From: Panopea generosa
Lineage: Eukaryota > Mollusca > Bivalvia > Adapedonta > Hiatellidae
Direction of reading: 5' to 3'
DNA: 64,000 bases
NCBI GenBank assembly: GCA_029582155.1
Contig: CM055907.1
Span: 7,108,501 to 7,172,500, forward strand
A model generated the notes under the pieces. That model saw only the letters and a program-made list of their open reading frames with translations. It searched no databases and was not told where the DNA came from. Positions 36,119 through 48,250 of this stretch are shown here, one piece after another. Within the stretch, counting starts at the first letter, position 1. Every line of letters begins with the position of its first letter. A program made the position numbers and the translations under genes.

Positions 36119-37781
36119 AATATGTTAAATTACCTAGTACGGCGGGGCTATATATGTCATTACAAGAAATTATATGATATAATATATTGCGTTCCTTGAT
36201 ATATTAATGATGTTTAATACATCACACGGAGTATACTTTTTAAAATAGTATCATCCCATCGAGATATTTCTGTATACTCCTATAAATAATAAGTATGTTA
36301 GTAAGTTAGGGACAGTAAGTGACAGACAGTCAGTCAATTACAAAAGTGAATCAGTTTAGGTTAAGATTAACACGCTAAGAAAAAATAATTGAAACAGATG
36401 TTTATTAAGCTAACGTCGTTTGTTTCTTGTTTATTTGTGACCATTTCAGAACTTTACCACACTAGCACACAGTGTTTCTTTTTACTTTGTTAAGGTTATC
36501 TGACCAGCTACTTTTTGCACTATCCCCCTCCACCCCCATCCCCTCTTACAAATATATAACGGGTTCGAACTCTGGTCTTGAAGTTGTAAGACATTCAGGA
36601 TTCTTAGCTATTTACTGATACTAGTATATCCAATATAAACATTAGCACCAGTTCTACAAAATCGACGAACATTTAAGATACATACGTTATTCAATTAAGG
36701 TTTTCACTGATTTCATCTCTAACTAATGATGTTATTTGCAATAACAAATATTATCAGGATTTATTTTAAGAACATTAAAAGTAAAAGTAAACATTTTCAC
36801 AGATATTTGCAATGTAATTACTTTGGGTACATTGTAGAATATATTCACATTTTACACGTTGTATTTACCAGTATATTTTCAGACAGAGAGGTAAACAGCA
36901 TCCTCCACTCCAAATACTCCGACAGATATCAACCTAAAAGGAAAAAGGACTGAAACCACCGCTGGTGAATTTTTACTCTTGCTGACGACGGTAAAGTCGA
37001 TCGGTTGATCGCTTTAGATACCAGAGAGAACATGAAGAAATATCAAGGAAGTGTCTGGAGCTGACACCTGGTACAATTATGGATGGCGCCTTCTACTCCA
37101 GCCCGTCCCAATTCCCTCAGCTGTATACTATCCACTACGCTCCCTAGTCAGCGGACGATTTGTTTAATAGTCTGTCACTCATTAATGATTGATTTCATTA
37201 GTTTGAAAATATAAAATTTGGATAGTAAGGTGCGACAACACGCCGAAGAGTCATTATAGCATACATTAAACCTGTATGGGAGTCAAACATCTGATGATTA
37301 ATAACCTGTCCAGAGCATATAATGTATCCAGTTTTAGATAGCGAATATCTATCCAGCATGCCAATGAAAAACGTGACTTGTATATGAATTAGCTGTCATT
37401 TTTATCACAATTAGAATGCAGCAGATATGATTATAAGAGACTGAAGATGATAAGGGTGGAGTAAACAGCAGTTAGGTCTGTGATTCAAGCAGGTTCAGTA
37501 TAGGTTTTGAATAGGCAGTTAGGATGGGCGTGGAAGAGTAGAGTTTGGGAGATTTGGAGGGTTAGGCTCTAAGATGGGAGTCTTGTCTGAACTATGTTTT
37601 AAAGTGTATATTGTGTTTAAGTAGTGATCTTTAAGGTTTAAACGAAAGATGTTGTAATAATGTAGAAATATCAAACTGTACAGAAAAAAATAATCACTGC
37701 GCTTTCTCTGTTAGTTCTTTGATGGTGTTGGAACAGATTTTCTCTATGTTGAAATGGAAGAGAATCGAACTGTTCAACCGA
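36119..37781. other. Intergenic, no gene seen
   Basis: Includes a purine-rich plus-strand stretch at about 37420-37590. No supported gene. Confidence 0.45.
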
Positions 37782-38117
37782 TGTTTTAACAGCTATACCA
37801 AGTTCTTGAACAAATGTTTGTCTTATTCGTCTTTAAGGCATAGTACCACCATTGGAAAAAAGAAGTACTTCCGTGTGGTAGTCGCATAATAGCGGTTATC
37901 AACAATCCTGGTTTCTTCTTCTTTAAAAATGCATTTTCCTTCTTTTAATGCTCATTTTTTTATTGAATGGCATTATTGATGTTTTTTTATTATTTTGAAA
38001 GCATTACCATGTTTGAATTGTGAATTTAGAAAAAAATGATGCTTGAAAATTGGGGTATGAATACATGATTTCGGAAGTCTACTTTCACTTTGTCAACCGT
38101 GTACACACTGAACAGAA
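37782..38117 (-). repeat. Dispersed repeat D, copy 2 (inverted relative to copy 1)
   Basis: Reverse complement of 12621-12960 over the full length. Differences are mostly single bases and small indels in A/T runs. Confidence 0.88.
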
Positions 38118-38179
38118 AATAAATAGTGTATGACACATTACCCCTACTTTTCTCATCATAGTTTGATAGGTTGACAAAC

Positions 38180-38282
38180 AATAAAATGTTAGTTTCACTT
38201 CTTTCAATTGGGTCTCTCTATGAATGAAAAGCATGCATTTTTTACTATAGAATAAAGAACAAAAATCAACGATGGGTTTACA
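38180..38282 (+). repeat. Dispersed repeat E, copy 2
   Basis: Matches 13771-13882. It lies beside repeat D here, as copy 1 lies about 0.8 kb from repeat D at the other locus. Confidence 0.72.
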
Positions 38283-40308
38283 TATACAACATGTTTCCAC
38301 TTGATCCAAAAGGCTGCAGAATATGAAGAGTTAGATCGAACGCAGTTAGATCGAATACAGCAATTAATGGACCCAATCGGAAGAGCTGTGATCTAGCTAC
38401 AGACTATGTTCAGGATGCTGATGCAGCATCATAGCTTGTCAAGCTGTTGTCAAGACTTAACAGTAGTAAATGTACTAAACAGAGCAACGTACATAGTAAT
38501 ATCACAAAACTGTTTTTGCTTCATATTCTAATCTGTAAAATTGGGTTTCTATTTGATTTTGGTAAATGTGCTGAACAGAATAATGTGCATGCATAGTTTC
38601 TGCTTCATCTGTTTTAAAAAGTAATCTTATTTTTAGACGTTTATAGCAATGTTCCTGCGTTAACATATTGTATCACAGTAATTTAATACAACCGACTGTC
38701 CACTAAAATATACGGCAGTACAAGCAAAGACCGGAAAACAATAGTAGTTTACTAATTTAGTCTTAATCGCAGAATTACGTGACAATGAATCTATAGACTG
38801 GAGAATTGCATCAATGTCAAATGTAAATATATCTGTTGATGTACCCGTGCAGCAGAATAAGTAAATCATTTGGCAGTGCTGTAAGACCACTCGGTGAACA
38901 ATAACTCTTGTTTTCAATTGTTTATCGAACTGGTTAGACCAGTGTAAAATGATAAAAAAGCATTAGTAAAAGCAAGATAAAAAACACCGTTCGCTAAGTC
39001 TGTACTTGGACAAAACCTATCTGAACGTGACAGAGTTAAGCAAATTGGCAATTTACAAAGAACAACCACGCTTTGTTATCTAGGCAAACAGAACGAAAAT
39101 AGGGTTCGGGTATTATTGCAGTGTCAGATGTAGCATTATTTATCTTTACTAGTCGTGCTCTGGGGATTTTTTTAATAGATTGATAACGCCTTTTTCCAAA
39201 AAAATCTAGTTTGTATGTAGGTATTTCTGAAAGACTTTCTCAATGTTTTTTAAGAAAAAGGTGAGCATATCAGTAATCTATTTAGTTTTAAGATATAAAT
39301 ACATTGATTGGAAGTAGCTAAAACGATGATATATCCTACCAGTGACTTAATTAAAGAGATCGGCAATATACCAATTCAATATACACAGCTGAAATTTCGG
39401 GTGGCACATTCAATATTTTAATAACTATTTGAACCCATGTCTGGATTTAGTTTTATCGGTACCAAACTAAAGCTGGTACAATTTCTATCTAATACCAGTG
39501 GTTACCTTCTGAATTGACATTATTATGTTTTGAAAACAAAAATTGTTGGATTTTTACGAAATATCAATTTTTAACAAAAAATGTAGTGTGCTAGTTTGAA
39601 CAAAAACATTTTGAATACACATCATAGTAATATAAATTCTGTGTAGAAAGATGAATACTAGTAAATACATTATCAATGAGTGACAAAATTGTCATATCAA
39701 TATTTCAAGATTTTTTTTCTTATTGTTTCCTTTAAAGAACGGTTAAGAAATGAGAAAATAATCACACGCAAATAACTGTAAGCGATTCATTTCTTCATAT
39801 TTTTTTTTCAATTTAAAAAAAGGAAAAGTATACCACCCGAAATTAAAACCAATCTCTTTCTTTGATATTAGTTAAATGCCAAAAATATATTGGTTGGTTC
39901 AGGAGGAGTTGTGTTTACAGTATTTGTAAAGTGCAAATGCGGCATCTAAAATTTAGACAAGTACCTACAGTACTGTGTATATATCTCTGATTCTACAAAA
40001 CAACTCAAGGATATGTTAACACTCCATTTTTGTTTAGATGGAGACTAACTCTATTTAATCGAACGTTGGTCCCGATGATTTATATTTACCTCCAAAAAGA
40101 AACATTAGTCGTTAAAAAAACGATAAATAAACATTTTCAATATATATTCATTGCCTAAAACATAGCTCTCTCTTTATCTAATACAGATTTTACTATTTCT
40201 TACAAAGCGGGATTGTACGCACCGCATTTACCGATAATTTCATGGTGGTAATGCCGCAATATAGCCGTCGCTCGTTTTACGACCTTAAAGATACATTTAC
40301 GGTAAAAC
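38283..40308. other. Intergenic upstream of EMC5; one possible TIR element
   Basis: AAATTTCGGGTGG at about 39395 and CCACCCGAAATT at about 39833 are inverted, with AAAGAGAT and ATCTCTTT beyond them on either side. This suggests a ~510-bp element (about 39355-39865). Otherwise no gene. Confidence 0.4.
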
Positions 40309-40334
40309 GCCGCCATTGCATGTCGAAAAGATGA
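40309..40334 (+). promoter_or_regulatory. YY1-type motif and start-overlapping uORF of EMC5
   Basis: GCCGCCAT (40309-40316) is the reverse complement of the YY1 core ATGGCGGC, common just at animal transcription starts. An upstream ATG at 40320 opens MSKR and stops at TGA 40332-40334, overlapping the EMC5 ATG (40331-40333) as ATGA. Confidence 0.55.
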
Positions 40335-43300
40335 ATTTTTACAAATTCTGTGTCACGTTTGGGATTCTGGCTATGTTACATGCAGCCTATTCAGCTGCAC
40401 AACGTAAGTATAAATAGTGAATAATTTGAATGTAGTTGTTCGGTATAAATATTTAGAATTGTTTAATTAACACAGGATTAAATTACTGGCCCCGACTATA
40501 TGATATGGTAATGTAACACATTGAATATTGAACAGAATGCGAACTGTGTTGTTAACAAATCAAATAGTATTGTAGGACTTATCAAAGAAATTTCACATAT
40601 ATATATGGACAAGTATCTCTTTCTCACATTATATAAATTACTGATTAGGCCTCACTTAGACTATGGTAACATTATAGATGTACCCTAGACCCTACACTGA
40701 ACAAAATTATACATATCGTTGAAGAAAGCTACCTGGATCAAACCAGATTTCAATGGTTAGATTATAAACAAAGATTAGAATGATTGAACTTGCTCACTCT
40801 GGAATATAGGAGTCAACGGGGGGGATCTACTAAAAATTTTCAAAATACTAAAAACTGATGATATTGATTACACTGATTTTTTTTACTATTGCTACAACCC
40901 AGCAAATTATCAGTCCTTCATATAAACTTGTGAAACCAAGAGCCAACAAGTTAATAAGGCAAAATTCTTTCACCCATCGTGTTATAAATAAGCAAATGAG
41001 CACAAGATAAACTTTTGTAGTACAAAGAAATTGGTAAAAACTGGGATGCAAAGACATTAAGGGCTGAGGGAATATTTGGCTGTGTGAAACTAACTGAAGT
41101 TGTAAAAAAATAATTTAGGCCATTATAAATTAATTTCTAGATTATCATACAAATTTTTTCTTAAAAACGTGGAGAGCAGGAGTATTTTTTTTGTATTTTC
41201 AAAATTTTGATGTTTTTCTAATAATTTTATTATTATTATTTTTTTTAATGAAAATTAAACGAGTCGGGGCTGCATGCAAGTAAGGGGGCGAGCGGGGATG
41301 ATAATTTAGCAATTAGTTTATTATGGCCTTATGTTGCTGTTTATATGTTTAAGTTATCTTTTTTGGGAGAGACAGCTGTGCTAGATATAGAATATATATA
41401 ATAATATTGTAACTAGCCCCTTGGATCACTGTGCAGGAACTCCTAAGGTACAGTAAGTTTGTACGGCGAGCTCGTCTATTTTAGTGCTTGAAATTGAAAA
41501 TTTCTACCTTGAAAAGTGCTTAAATTTTATCAGTCCTTATCTGTATGAACCCTGTTAACAACCTAAAGTCATTGCAGAAACAGTAATTCACTTTAAAATG
41601 GAACTAGATAAATTCTGGCTACATTGTGGAGTCAACAATTTATCCATTTACCGGTATTAACCACAGGACCAGCGTATAGTTAACTTTGACTTCAACAGGG
41701 ATAACAAAGTGCTTACTAGTTGCCCTACACTCAAGAAGAAGTAATGATGCACTGGTCAGTCATTTGTAGCCCCTTTTTCTTCTTAAGATTATACTCACAC
41801 ATTATGTCGACCCAAGTTTAGGCCTACAACTTGAAAAAAGCAACAGCTGCAACACTGATTGTTTATTTACTATATATATATATATAGAAATGATGAATGA
41901 AAATAAAATTTTAAAACTATCATGCATAAAATGGAAAAAAATTATTTAAATAGTGAACAGCATTTTAACTTATTCAGCACTGGGAACTACAGCCTTAAAC
42001 CATTGACATTAAACAGGTCAGGAAGATGACTTGTATAAAATTTTAAATATAATTTATTTCAATGAGGCATACTAATATAGTACACACTGCAAATTGCGAC
42101 AGTGTTCATACAAATTAATATTCATGAAATGCTTGTAAACGTTTATGTGATACAGTTTGTATGGTGCAAATGCACCATATTTACATATCAAATTCTCTCA
42201 AAATATGGTTCATATGCCCCATAAAATTATGGTGCTTTTGCATGATAGTTGTGCATTTGGGTCATCTCCTCGACCTATTTAATCAGGACCTTTAGGCCGT
42301 TCTTAAAGATGTTGTATGATGTTTCAGTTTTATTGTGAGCGAGGAAGCTTTTAGTACTATTTTACAAACCCACAATCTCCCGCATTTGAGGCTGACACTT
42401 TACCTGTAAAATTCGTCCAGGTTTTTTTATTGCTGTCAAAATCGCTGCCATAAGAATCACATTTTTTCCTTTTAATATTACAGCACACCTTTTAAACCAA
42501 CACACTGTTACAACAACACATATTATGATTATGATATATTAATGTGCACCATTGGCATTTACAGCAGGTTAATTCTAATACATATTAATATTTCAAGAGA
42601 TTAAAGTGATTATTACATATATGTAGTTGGATGTTAATATGTTAATTTTATTTACTGTACGTGTTGTTTTAATTGTTCATGTATGTATTTATTACTGAAT
42701 AAATCCATCTACACCCACATCCATCCATTCATCCATCCATGATGTATCCTATAAACGTTTGTTATAGAAAAATGGCGAAGGGGCTTAACTCTAGTGTCCG
42801 CCCGTTTGTTTGGTAAAAAATTGGTTTCGGATCAATAACTTTTGAAGGGGCCCTATATACTTAATTAGTATTTCTTGTGCACCTGTATGTCCTGACTTAT
42901 CAGGTTTAATAGTTGTCAATATCCAACTTATTTTTTGATGAGAAAATTTGGTTTTGGATTAAAAGTGGGGGTATTCATGTCGACAGACCTATTTCTAGTT
43001 ATTTAGGGCTTTCATCAAAATTTATTATATACTACATTTTTTTTTTTTTAATATTTGTTCATATGTATACTATATAATTATATATTATATTTATTGCCAT
43101 TTGAAATATTATCACAACACAAATGCTTTTTTCAGACAGAGCCTATCTGCGTCTTACAGAACAAGAATTCACAAGATTACCCTGGGATGTAAGTCATTTT
43201 GTGTTAAACTTATTTATTTAAAATAGATTGTGAAACAATCTCTTACAACTTAGACAATTTTTTAATCAGACTTGAAGTCTTCCTGGGTAGAACCAGTTTC

Positions 43301-46300
43301 TTAAGTACATGCAGAATGAGTGTCGTACTTGCATTACATATAGCTGAGGCGATGATTGATTAGGTCCATTACTCTACATGGGATTGCAAGCACAAAATGA
43401 CCTATTTATCTGTTGACGTGGCATAAAATGCCGTTCTTTCATACATTATACCACACTAGACCAAGCGCTACTTTAAAGTTACCTGGAAAAAAGATGAGAT
43501 AAAATGCATTTTTTACCTTTTCTCCACAAGTCCACTAAATTCTGACTTTAATATAAATAGTATAATAGTGTTATAATGCAGGGCACTCGTTTGGCCGATT
43601 TTGGGGCTGAATATCGGCCCCATTCACCTCCTAAAATAATATGTTTTTTTCCCCTTTCTAATAAAAAAATCCCCTCGAAAACAAAAATAAAATCAGAAGG
43701 AAAATCACGAAGTTACTCGTCGGCCGGACATAAGAACGAATAGTTTTGAGTATGAATCCAATAAAACATTCACGAGTCTTCTCCCTTGATTGATTGTCCA
43801 ATGAATTTTCTCATAACAAGTCAGTATGGATTCATTCGGCTTTTTCGGATATTGCCCTTAGCAGGTGAAAATGTCACATAATCAAATTTATACATTACCC
43901 GCGAAAAATTTCATCGAAAACAGCAGATAATTGTAAAAATTAAAAAAAGACATCTTATTCAAACAGAAAAGTTTGCAAGCAAAACAAAATCTAGATAACC
44001 CGGGGATCCATCCCACTACAAGCTCATTAGAGCCTCAAAAATTCTCTGACATGCCATGTTCCGATTCCCAAAAACGTCAAGCCTCGCGGTCTGAAGCTGT
44101 GTCCAGTTCTGATTCTGATGGCGAATCGGACATTGTCCATGTTGATAAGAAACGTCATGTATTAGTTCCTGATAATATGTTGTTTGACACAACTAGATAT
44201 GAACTCTCTTTCAAATGGTTGTATTATAGTGCCTCTAAGGAAGGTTACTACTGCAAATATTGTGAATTTCTGTACAGTAGTACTATAACTTTTGGAAATG
44301 ATTGAAAACAGTATTAATAAGTGGGAAAAGTAGTAATATTTATATGGCTAAAAATTCCCCTATTAGTCTTCAAACGACGAAAAATTCCCCTTTCAGAGGG
44401 TATGGGCACCCATCTCCAAAAGTTGTCTAGTGCCCTGTAATGTATAATTATTAAATGTTTATTGTTCTATATAATCTTCTTGCATTAAATACAGTCTTTT
44501 CTCTACAGGAGAGCCAGTATGGGTCATTGTTGCTCTCTTTATTTACCTTGATCTTCAAACAATCCATTTAATTGCATGGTTGGACATGGGTGTGTAACAT
44601 TTAAATGAAAGTTTAACTTATACTTATTTTTTTCTTCACTATTTACAGTATGTATTTGTATGATTTTACTTCAGATTGTAATCCAATGTATGATTGCCTT
44701 GATAGTTGTGATTTATGGTGTCACACATATAGCAGGATCATTCAGAGAAATAAGAGCAAGTGCTGACCTAGATAACAAGTAAGTACATGTACTTCAGTTT
44801 AAACTTACTTATTTTACTTCAATTGTGAAACAAGTTATTACAACTTGTACGAATGATGCTCAAAGTCTTCCTGGGTAGAACCAGTACTGAGCTGATAATG
44901 GCGTTAAACCCTATTTAAAAAATAACTAAAACAACTGTGGCATAGACATACAATATACATTATATACACACATAGGTAATTGCCACATACATAGCAAAAC
45001 ATTGTAAGATCTCTATCAATTCTAGACATTACATTTTCAATAATTCAGTGTAATATATAGAGGATCTTATATGTGAGTGCTCATTTACTTTTGAATTTAT
45101 TAAAGGAGTTGACAATAATATATTATACGATAATTGTCGAGCATTTTATCATTTTTGCCAACGAGTTTAATGAATAAAATAATAAGTGAGCATGAATGTA
45201 AGGTTCTTTTTATCACATACTACATGTATAGGAAAATCATTAATGGTACATTTACTTTTATTTACCAGATCACCTCTATAAGGAACAAGAATTTATCGGC
45301 CATATTAGTTTCTGTCAATCATCTTATGACGTAACGTCTCAAAACATTGTCACTTTACCTTAACAAGTCAGCATCAAATATACATTTGTGAAAGTCAGAA
45401 TGTAATTGGCAGTTTACATATGAGAGCTGAGTTATACAGAAAACACTGAGCGATCAGTTGGAAGTGATATTACACTTGGTTAATATAAAAAATATGGGTT
45501 TGTTACACTCCTGCATTGTAAATTACGTGATAAAAGAAGTTTTTAATAAACACAGTGTTACCGATATTCTATGATACTGTTCTATGATAGGATAATATAA
45601 CGTCAGGAGTAACAACATAAAATCAACATACATATCTATGCTGGTTCCCCTTTCTACAGTAGCAATTTAGCAACTAATAGACACAGGAGCATTGAGTAGG
45701 CATAACATTTTAGTTTGAACTTATTTGTTTTTTACTGTGATTGTGAAAAAAGTTATTACAACTTACACAAATTATCCTTGCTAACTTCCTGGGTAGAACC
45801 AGTACTTAGCATATGCGGAAAAATTGTGTTGCTTATGGACGTTACACATAGTTGTGATGAAGGATCAAACCCACAGCCCTCCAATCATGGGTTTAGTGCT
45901 CTACCACTGGACCATGCACTCCACATGCGCATTACTTTTACTGCTCCATTAAATGACTTGAGCCTAAGGATAATAATATTTTTGTGTTTATAATTTCTTC
46001 TCAACCAAAAAAGTGGGGTGGTAATTGTTGGCCACTCACGCCAGAGGTTGTGGTTCATTCTCCTACACGACCTGATGTCTCTCAAAACACAACACTCAGT
46101 ACTGGTTCTATCCAGGAAGCGGACAGAGAGCAATTCATATAAGCTTTCATCACATTCAAGCTAAAATAAATTAGTACAGTATAAACTAAATAAGCAGCAT
46201 AAAAATAACACCAAAGTTTCTCATGATAAAATTAGTAAATGGCTCCCATCGATGAAATAACACAAAATTAAATTGAATACATTTTGTTTGTTTGTTTGGT

Positions 46301-46926
46301 TAAATATTTATCATAATCAGTGTTCAGTGTGTTATTATTGGTTAACAGACAATCAGTCAACCACTCTTTCCGGAGTTCCTGAAAGGTTAACCTGTATTTA
46401 AGCACACCCATCTCTGCAAGTAACTGATAACTCTTGCACTTGAATCAGAGGTGAGAGACGAACGACCAATGAGATGTAATGTCGAATATCAATTATAGAG
46501 ACTGTGACATGAGATTGAATGACAGAGAGGGTCCTTCGTTGTCTTAAAGCACTGTCTCAACATCACTTACCTCTCATGTAAGGATGGTTTGAGTCCTGCT
46601 TGCTCCAAAATCTTCATGCAGAAGGACAGTGGTTCTACTCAGATTCATTCTGAGGTTTTCCCTCACCAATAAACTGGATATGCCATATATAACCTGAAAT
46701 GTGTTTAAAATGGTGATAATTTGATAAAACTGGTAGTGAAGAAAATCATTCAGTTTTAAATGTTCATTTATAACATTTATAGCAAAAAATAAATCCAAAT
46801 TAAACTTAAATCTGTTTGTCTCTTTTTTTCAGAACTTGGGATATGCTTGGAAATAGACAAGGATTCTTCTCATTTAATCATCGAGGAAAGGCCTTGCACA
46901 GATATTCATCATCCATGGCAGGCTAG
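40331..46926 (+). CDS. EMC5 (MMGT1): ER membrane protein complex subunit 5 (membrane magnesium transporter 1 family), four exons
   Basis: Exons are 40331-40403, 43136-43188, 44675-44778 and 46833-46926, giving 107 residues. All introns are GT-AG, in phases 1, 0 and 2, with donors GTAAGT(A). Exon 1 encodes the first transmembrane helix (FGILAMLHAAYSAAQ). The family signature then reads AQHRAYLRLTEQE across the first junction. Exon 3 begins IVIQCMIALIVVIYGVTHIA, the second helix. Exon 4 ends with the conserved FNHRGK block and a short tail. The human protein is 131 residues with the same layout; this one is shorter at the C-terminus. EMC5 is an integral subunit of the ER membrane protein complex, which inserts tail-anchored and multipass proteins; the Mg2+ transporter role is an older proposal. 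Introns contain a LINE, MITE, hAT and SINE insertions, but all splice sites look intact. No single long ORF shows this gene because every exon is about 100 bp or less. Confidence 0.93.
40572..41095 (+). mobile_element. LINE (non-LTR retrotransposon) remnant, RT C-terminal part
   Basis: In mixed frames the sequence gives VGLIKEISHIYMDKYL, LYKLLIRPHLDYGNIID, YKQRLE and LKIFKILKTDDIDYTDFF. This is the order seen after the catalytic core of many LINE reverse transcriptases (SLIRPHLEYG, then ERLRxLxLxSLxYRR, then KI). Stops and shifts are frequent. It lies in EMC5 intron 1, sense orientation. Confidence 0.8.
41117..41329. mobile_element. Single diverged copy of the satellite MITE
   Basis: Ends AGGCCATTATAAATTAATTT and AATTAGTTTATTATGGCCT are inverted repeats matching the MITE in 27914-28111. 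It sits in EMC5 intron 1, without the flanking satellite sequence. Confidence 0.8.
43203..43460 (-). mobile_element. SINE family 1, copy c
   Basis: Shares 'GATTGTGAAACAATCT' and 'CTTCCTGGGTAGAACCAGT' with the other copies. The head is degraded. It lies in EMC5 intron 2, just after the exon 2 donor. Confidence 0.72.
43579..44437. mobile_element. hAT element remnant, 859 bp, TIR CAGGGCACT, 5-bp TSD
   Basis: Left end CAGGGCACTCG and right end CTAGTGCCCTG are inverted repeats (10 of 11). CAGGG-type termini mark the hAT superfamily. TAATG flanks both ends (43574-43578 and 44438-44442), a 5-bp target duplication. Subterminal tracts are rich in TTCCCCT. It carries part of a zinc-finger coding region but no catalytic domain. 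It lies in EMC5 intron 2. Confidence 0.82.
43973..44305 (+). pseudogene. hAT transposase fragment, TTF-type zinc-finger N-terminus
   Basis: A 110-codon frame, MQAKQNLDNPGI... then a serine/aspartate-rich stretch (SSSDSDGESDIVHVD), then FKWLYYSASKEGYYCKYCEF. W-x(n)-G-x-x-CKYC is the start of the TTF/ZMYM-like zinc finger in many hAT transposases and domesticated relatives. The frame stops soon after, before the catalytic and dimerisation regions, so it is a truncated remnant within the 859-bp element. Confidence 0.7.
44798..44922 (-). mobile_element. SINE family 1, copy d, truncated
   Basis: Contains 'TTCAATTGTGAAACAAGTTA' and 'GGGTAGAACCAGTACTGAG'. It then joins AATGGCGTTAAACCC, the tail of SINE family 2, so it may be chimeric. 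It starts about 18 bp after the exon 3 donor of EMC5. Confidence 0.7.
44923..45713. other. EMC5 intron 3, no further feature
   Basis: The open frame at 45134-45334 has no support. Confidence 0.4.
45714..45926 (-). mobile_element. SINE family 1, copy e, with head
   Basis: Tail at the left (TGAACTTATTTG), 'CCTGGGTAGAACCAGTACT' in the middle, and 'CACTGGACCATGCACTCCAC' at the right, which is the reverse complement of the A-box region. It lies in EMC5 intron 3. Confidence 0.8.
46008..46142 (+). mobile_element. SINE family 1, copy f, opposite orientation
   Basis: Contains CTCAGTACTGGTTCTATCCAGGAAG, split here as 'CTCAGTACTGGTTCTATCC' then 'AGGAAG', the reverse complement of the family core. A head with a degenerate B box (GTGGTTCATTC) precedes it. 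Confidence 0.65.
46318..46500 (-). mobile_element. SINE family 3, copy b, head missing
   Basis: Shares 'AAGCACACCCATCTCTGC', 'GGTGAGAGACGAA' and 'AATGAGATGTAATGTCG' with 13375-13640. It ends without the tRNA-like part. Confidence 0.72.
46515..46745 (+). mobile_element. SINE family 2, copy a, degraded head
   Basis: Shares 'GATCACTTACCTCTCA'-like sequence, 'GGACAGTGGTTCTACTCAG', 'CTGGATATGCCATATATAAC' and 'CCTGAAATGTG' with 48018-48250 and 52184-52409. Confidence 0.75.
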
Positions 46927-47232
46927 CTTCAAATTTGTGTTACTTCTAAACTATTGTAATGATTTAATAAGACTGTCTGCAGGATTAATATTTGAAATGT
47001 TTACCTAGGAGAGACTTCAGTCAACTCATCTGTGTAAAAGATATTCATCCATATGCAGGCCTTCATTGAAGCAGGACACTTCTACATACACACTGAGAAT
47101 ATGATTAAATAACATCATTCAGAGATGTATTTCAGGTGTTTTTATGTCCTCAGAAGTTGTTTGTACATGTGTATCATGACTGTTATAACCAAGATTTAAA
47201 TGGTTTTACATTATTCAGGAACTAAATGTCAT

Positions 47233-47238
47233 ATTAAA
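47233..47238 (+). terminator. Possible EMC5 poly(A) signal (ATTAAA)
   Basis: The commonest variant hexamer, about 300 bp after the EMC5 stop. No AATAAA is closer. Confidence 0.4.
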
Positions 47239-47344
47239 GTAAATGTTTTATGTTCTGTAGATAGCTAGACTTTTCTTTTAATAATTATTGTGCATGTATT
47301 TTGTTTATTGTTATTTATATTTCAAGTAACATGGCTTGTCATAC

Positions 47345-47625
47345 GCCTGTAATATTATTGTCTAGACCAAGAAGTCTATGACTATCAATTCAGGGGTCCT
47401 GAGCTCGAATCCCCAACCAGCCACAGTCTCGGTGATGATTGATATATGAGAATATGTTTTTTGTCATTCACCTTTCACTGCTAATTCAAGTGGAAAAGTT
47501 ATGTTACTTGGGTAGATAGGTGTACTCAAATACTAGTTAACCTTCCAGGATTCCAGGAAAGAGCGGTTAGGTTAACTGATTGTCTGTTAGCCCTCAATGA
47601 CATAAAATCTTACTACTGGTAAATA
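47345..47625 (+). mobile_element. SINE family 3, copy c
   Basis: A B-box-like GAGCTCGAATCCCCAACC at about 47401 follows a degraded A-box region. The tail carries 'GGTTAGGTTAACTGATTGTC' and TGTTAGCCCTCAATGACATA, the reverse complement of the left parts of copies a and b. Confidence 0.75.
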
Positions 47626-48017
47626 TTCAAACAAAAATAAAAATGTTGTTCATCTAGGCCAATTACTCAAGGACCAAGTTTTAGATAGGCCCACAACTAC
47701 AGGATGGTTCATCCAGACCAAAATCTCATGTACCTTTTTACATATTAACATCTAGGCAAAAATGTTTAGGGTGAATATTCTAGGCCAACAAATAAGCAGC
47801 AGCTGCTTATATTGCAAAGTTTAACCAAAACTATAAAGGACACTTCATCCTAATGGTTAGGGGCCTATTGCTATGGTATAGATACGTGAACAATTATGCA
47901 GGTCATGAAGTCTATATATACACATGGAACTTTTGTCTCTAGATGTGCATGGAATTCAAAAGATGTAAACTTTTTCCTTGCACTTAAAAACAAAAATAAC
48001 AATATATACTAAATGTA

Positions 48018-48250
48018 GGGTCCTCAGTGGCTGAGTGGTCTAAGGTGCCATCTTAAGATCACTTACCTCTCACTGCTAAGGTCGTAGGTTCGATTCCCGC
48101 TCGCTCCAAAAACTTTATGTGAGAAAGTTTCCAGTTACTTGTGGAAGGACAGTGGTTCTACTCAGTCTGACTGAGTCTGAGGTCTTTCTCCACCAGTAAA
48201 ACTGGATATGCCATATATAACCTGAATGTGTTGAAAATGGCGTTGAAAAA
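48018..48250 (+). mobile_element. SINE family 2, copy b, full-length tRNA-derived
   Basis: The head GGGTCCTCAGTGGCTGAGTG then GTCTAAGG (A-box region) and GTAGGTTCGATTCCCGCTCG (B-box region) resembles a tRNA-Leu/Ser type gene. The body has GGACAGTGGTTCTACTCAGT, and the tail CTGAATGTGTTGAAAATGGCG ends in A-rich and TA-repeat sequence. Confidence 0.88.

Noticed and set aside
48018-48120. tRNA gene
   Set aside because: A- and B-box regions are good, but the cloverleaf is degraded and a conserved SINE body and tail follow. The same holds for 13560-13640, 36060-36117 and 52184-52270.
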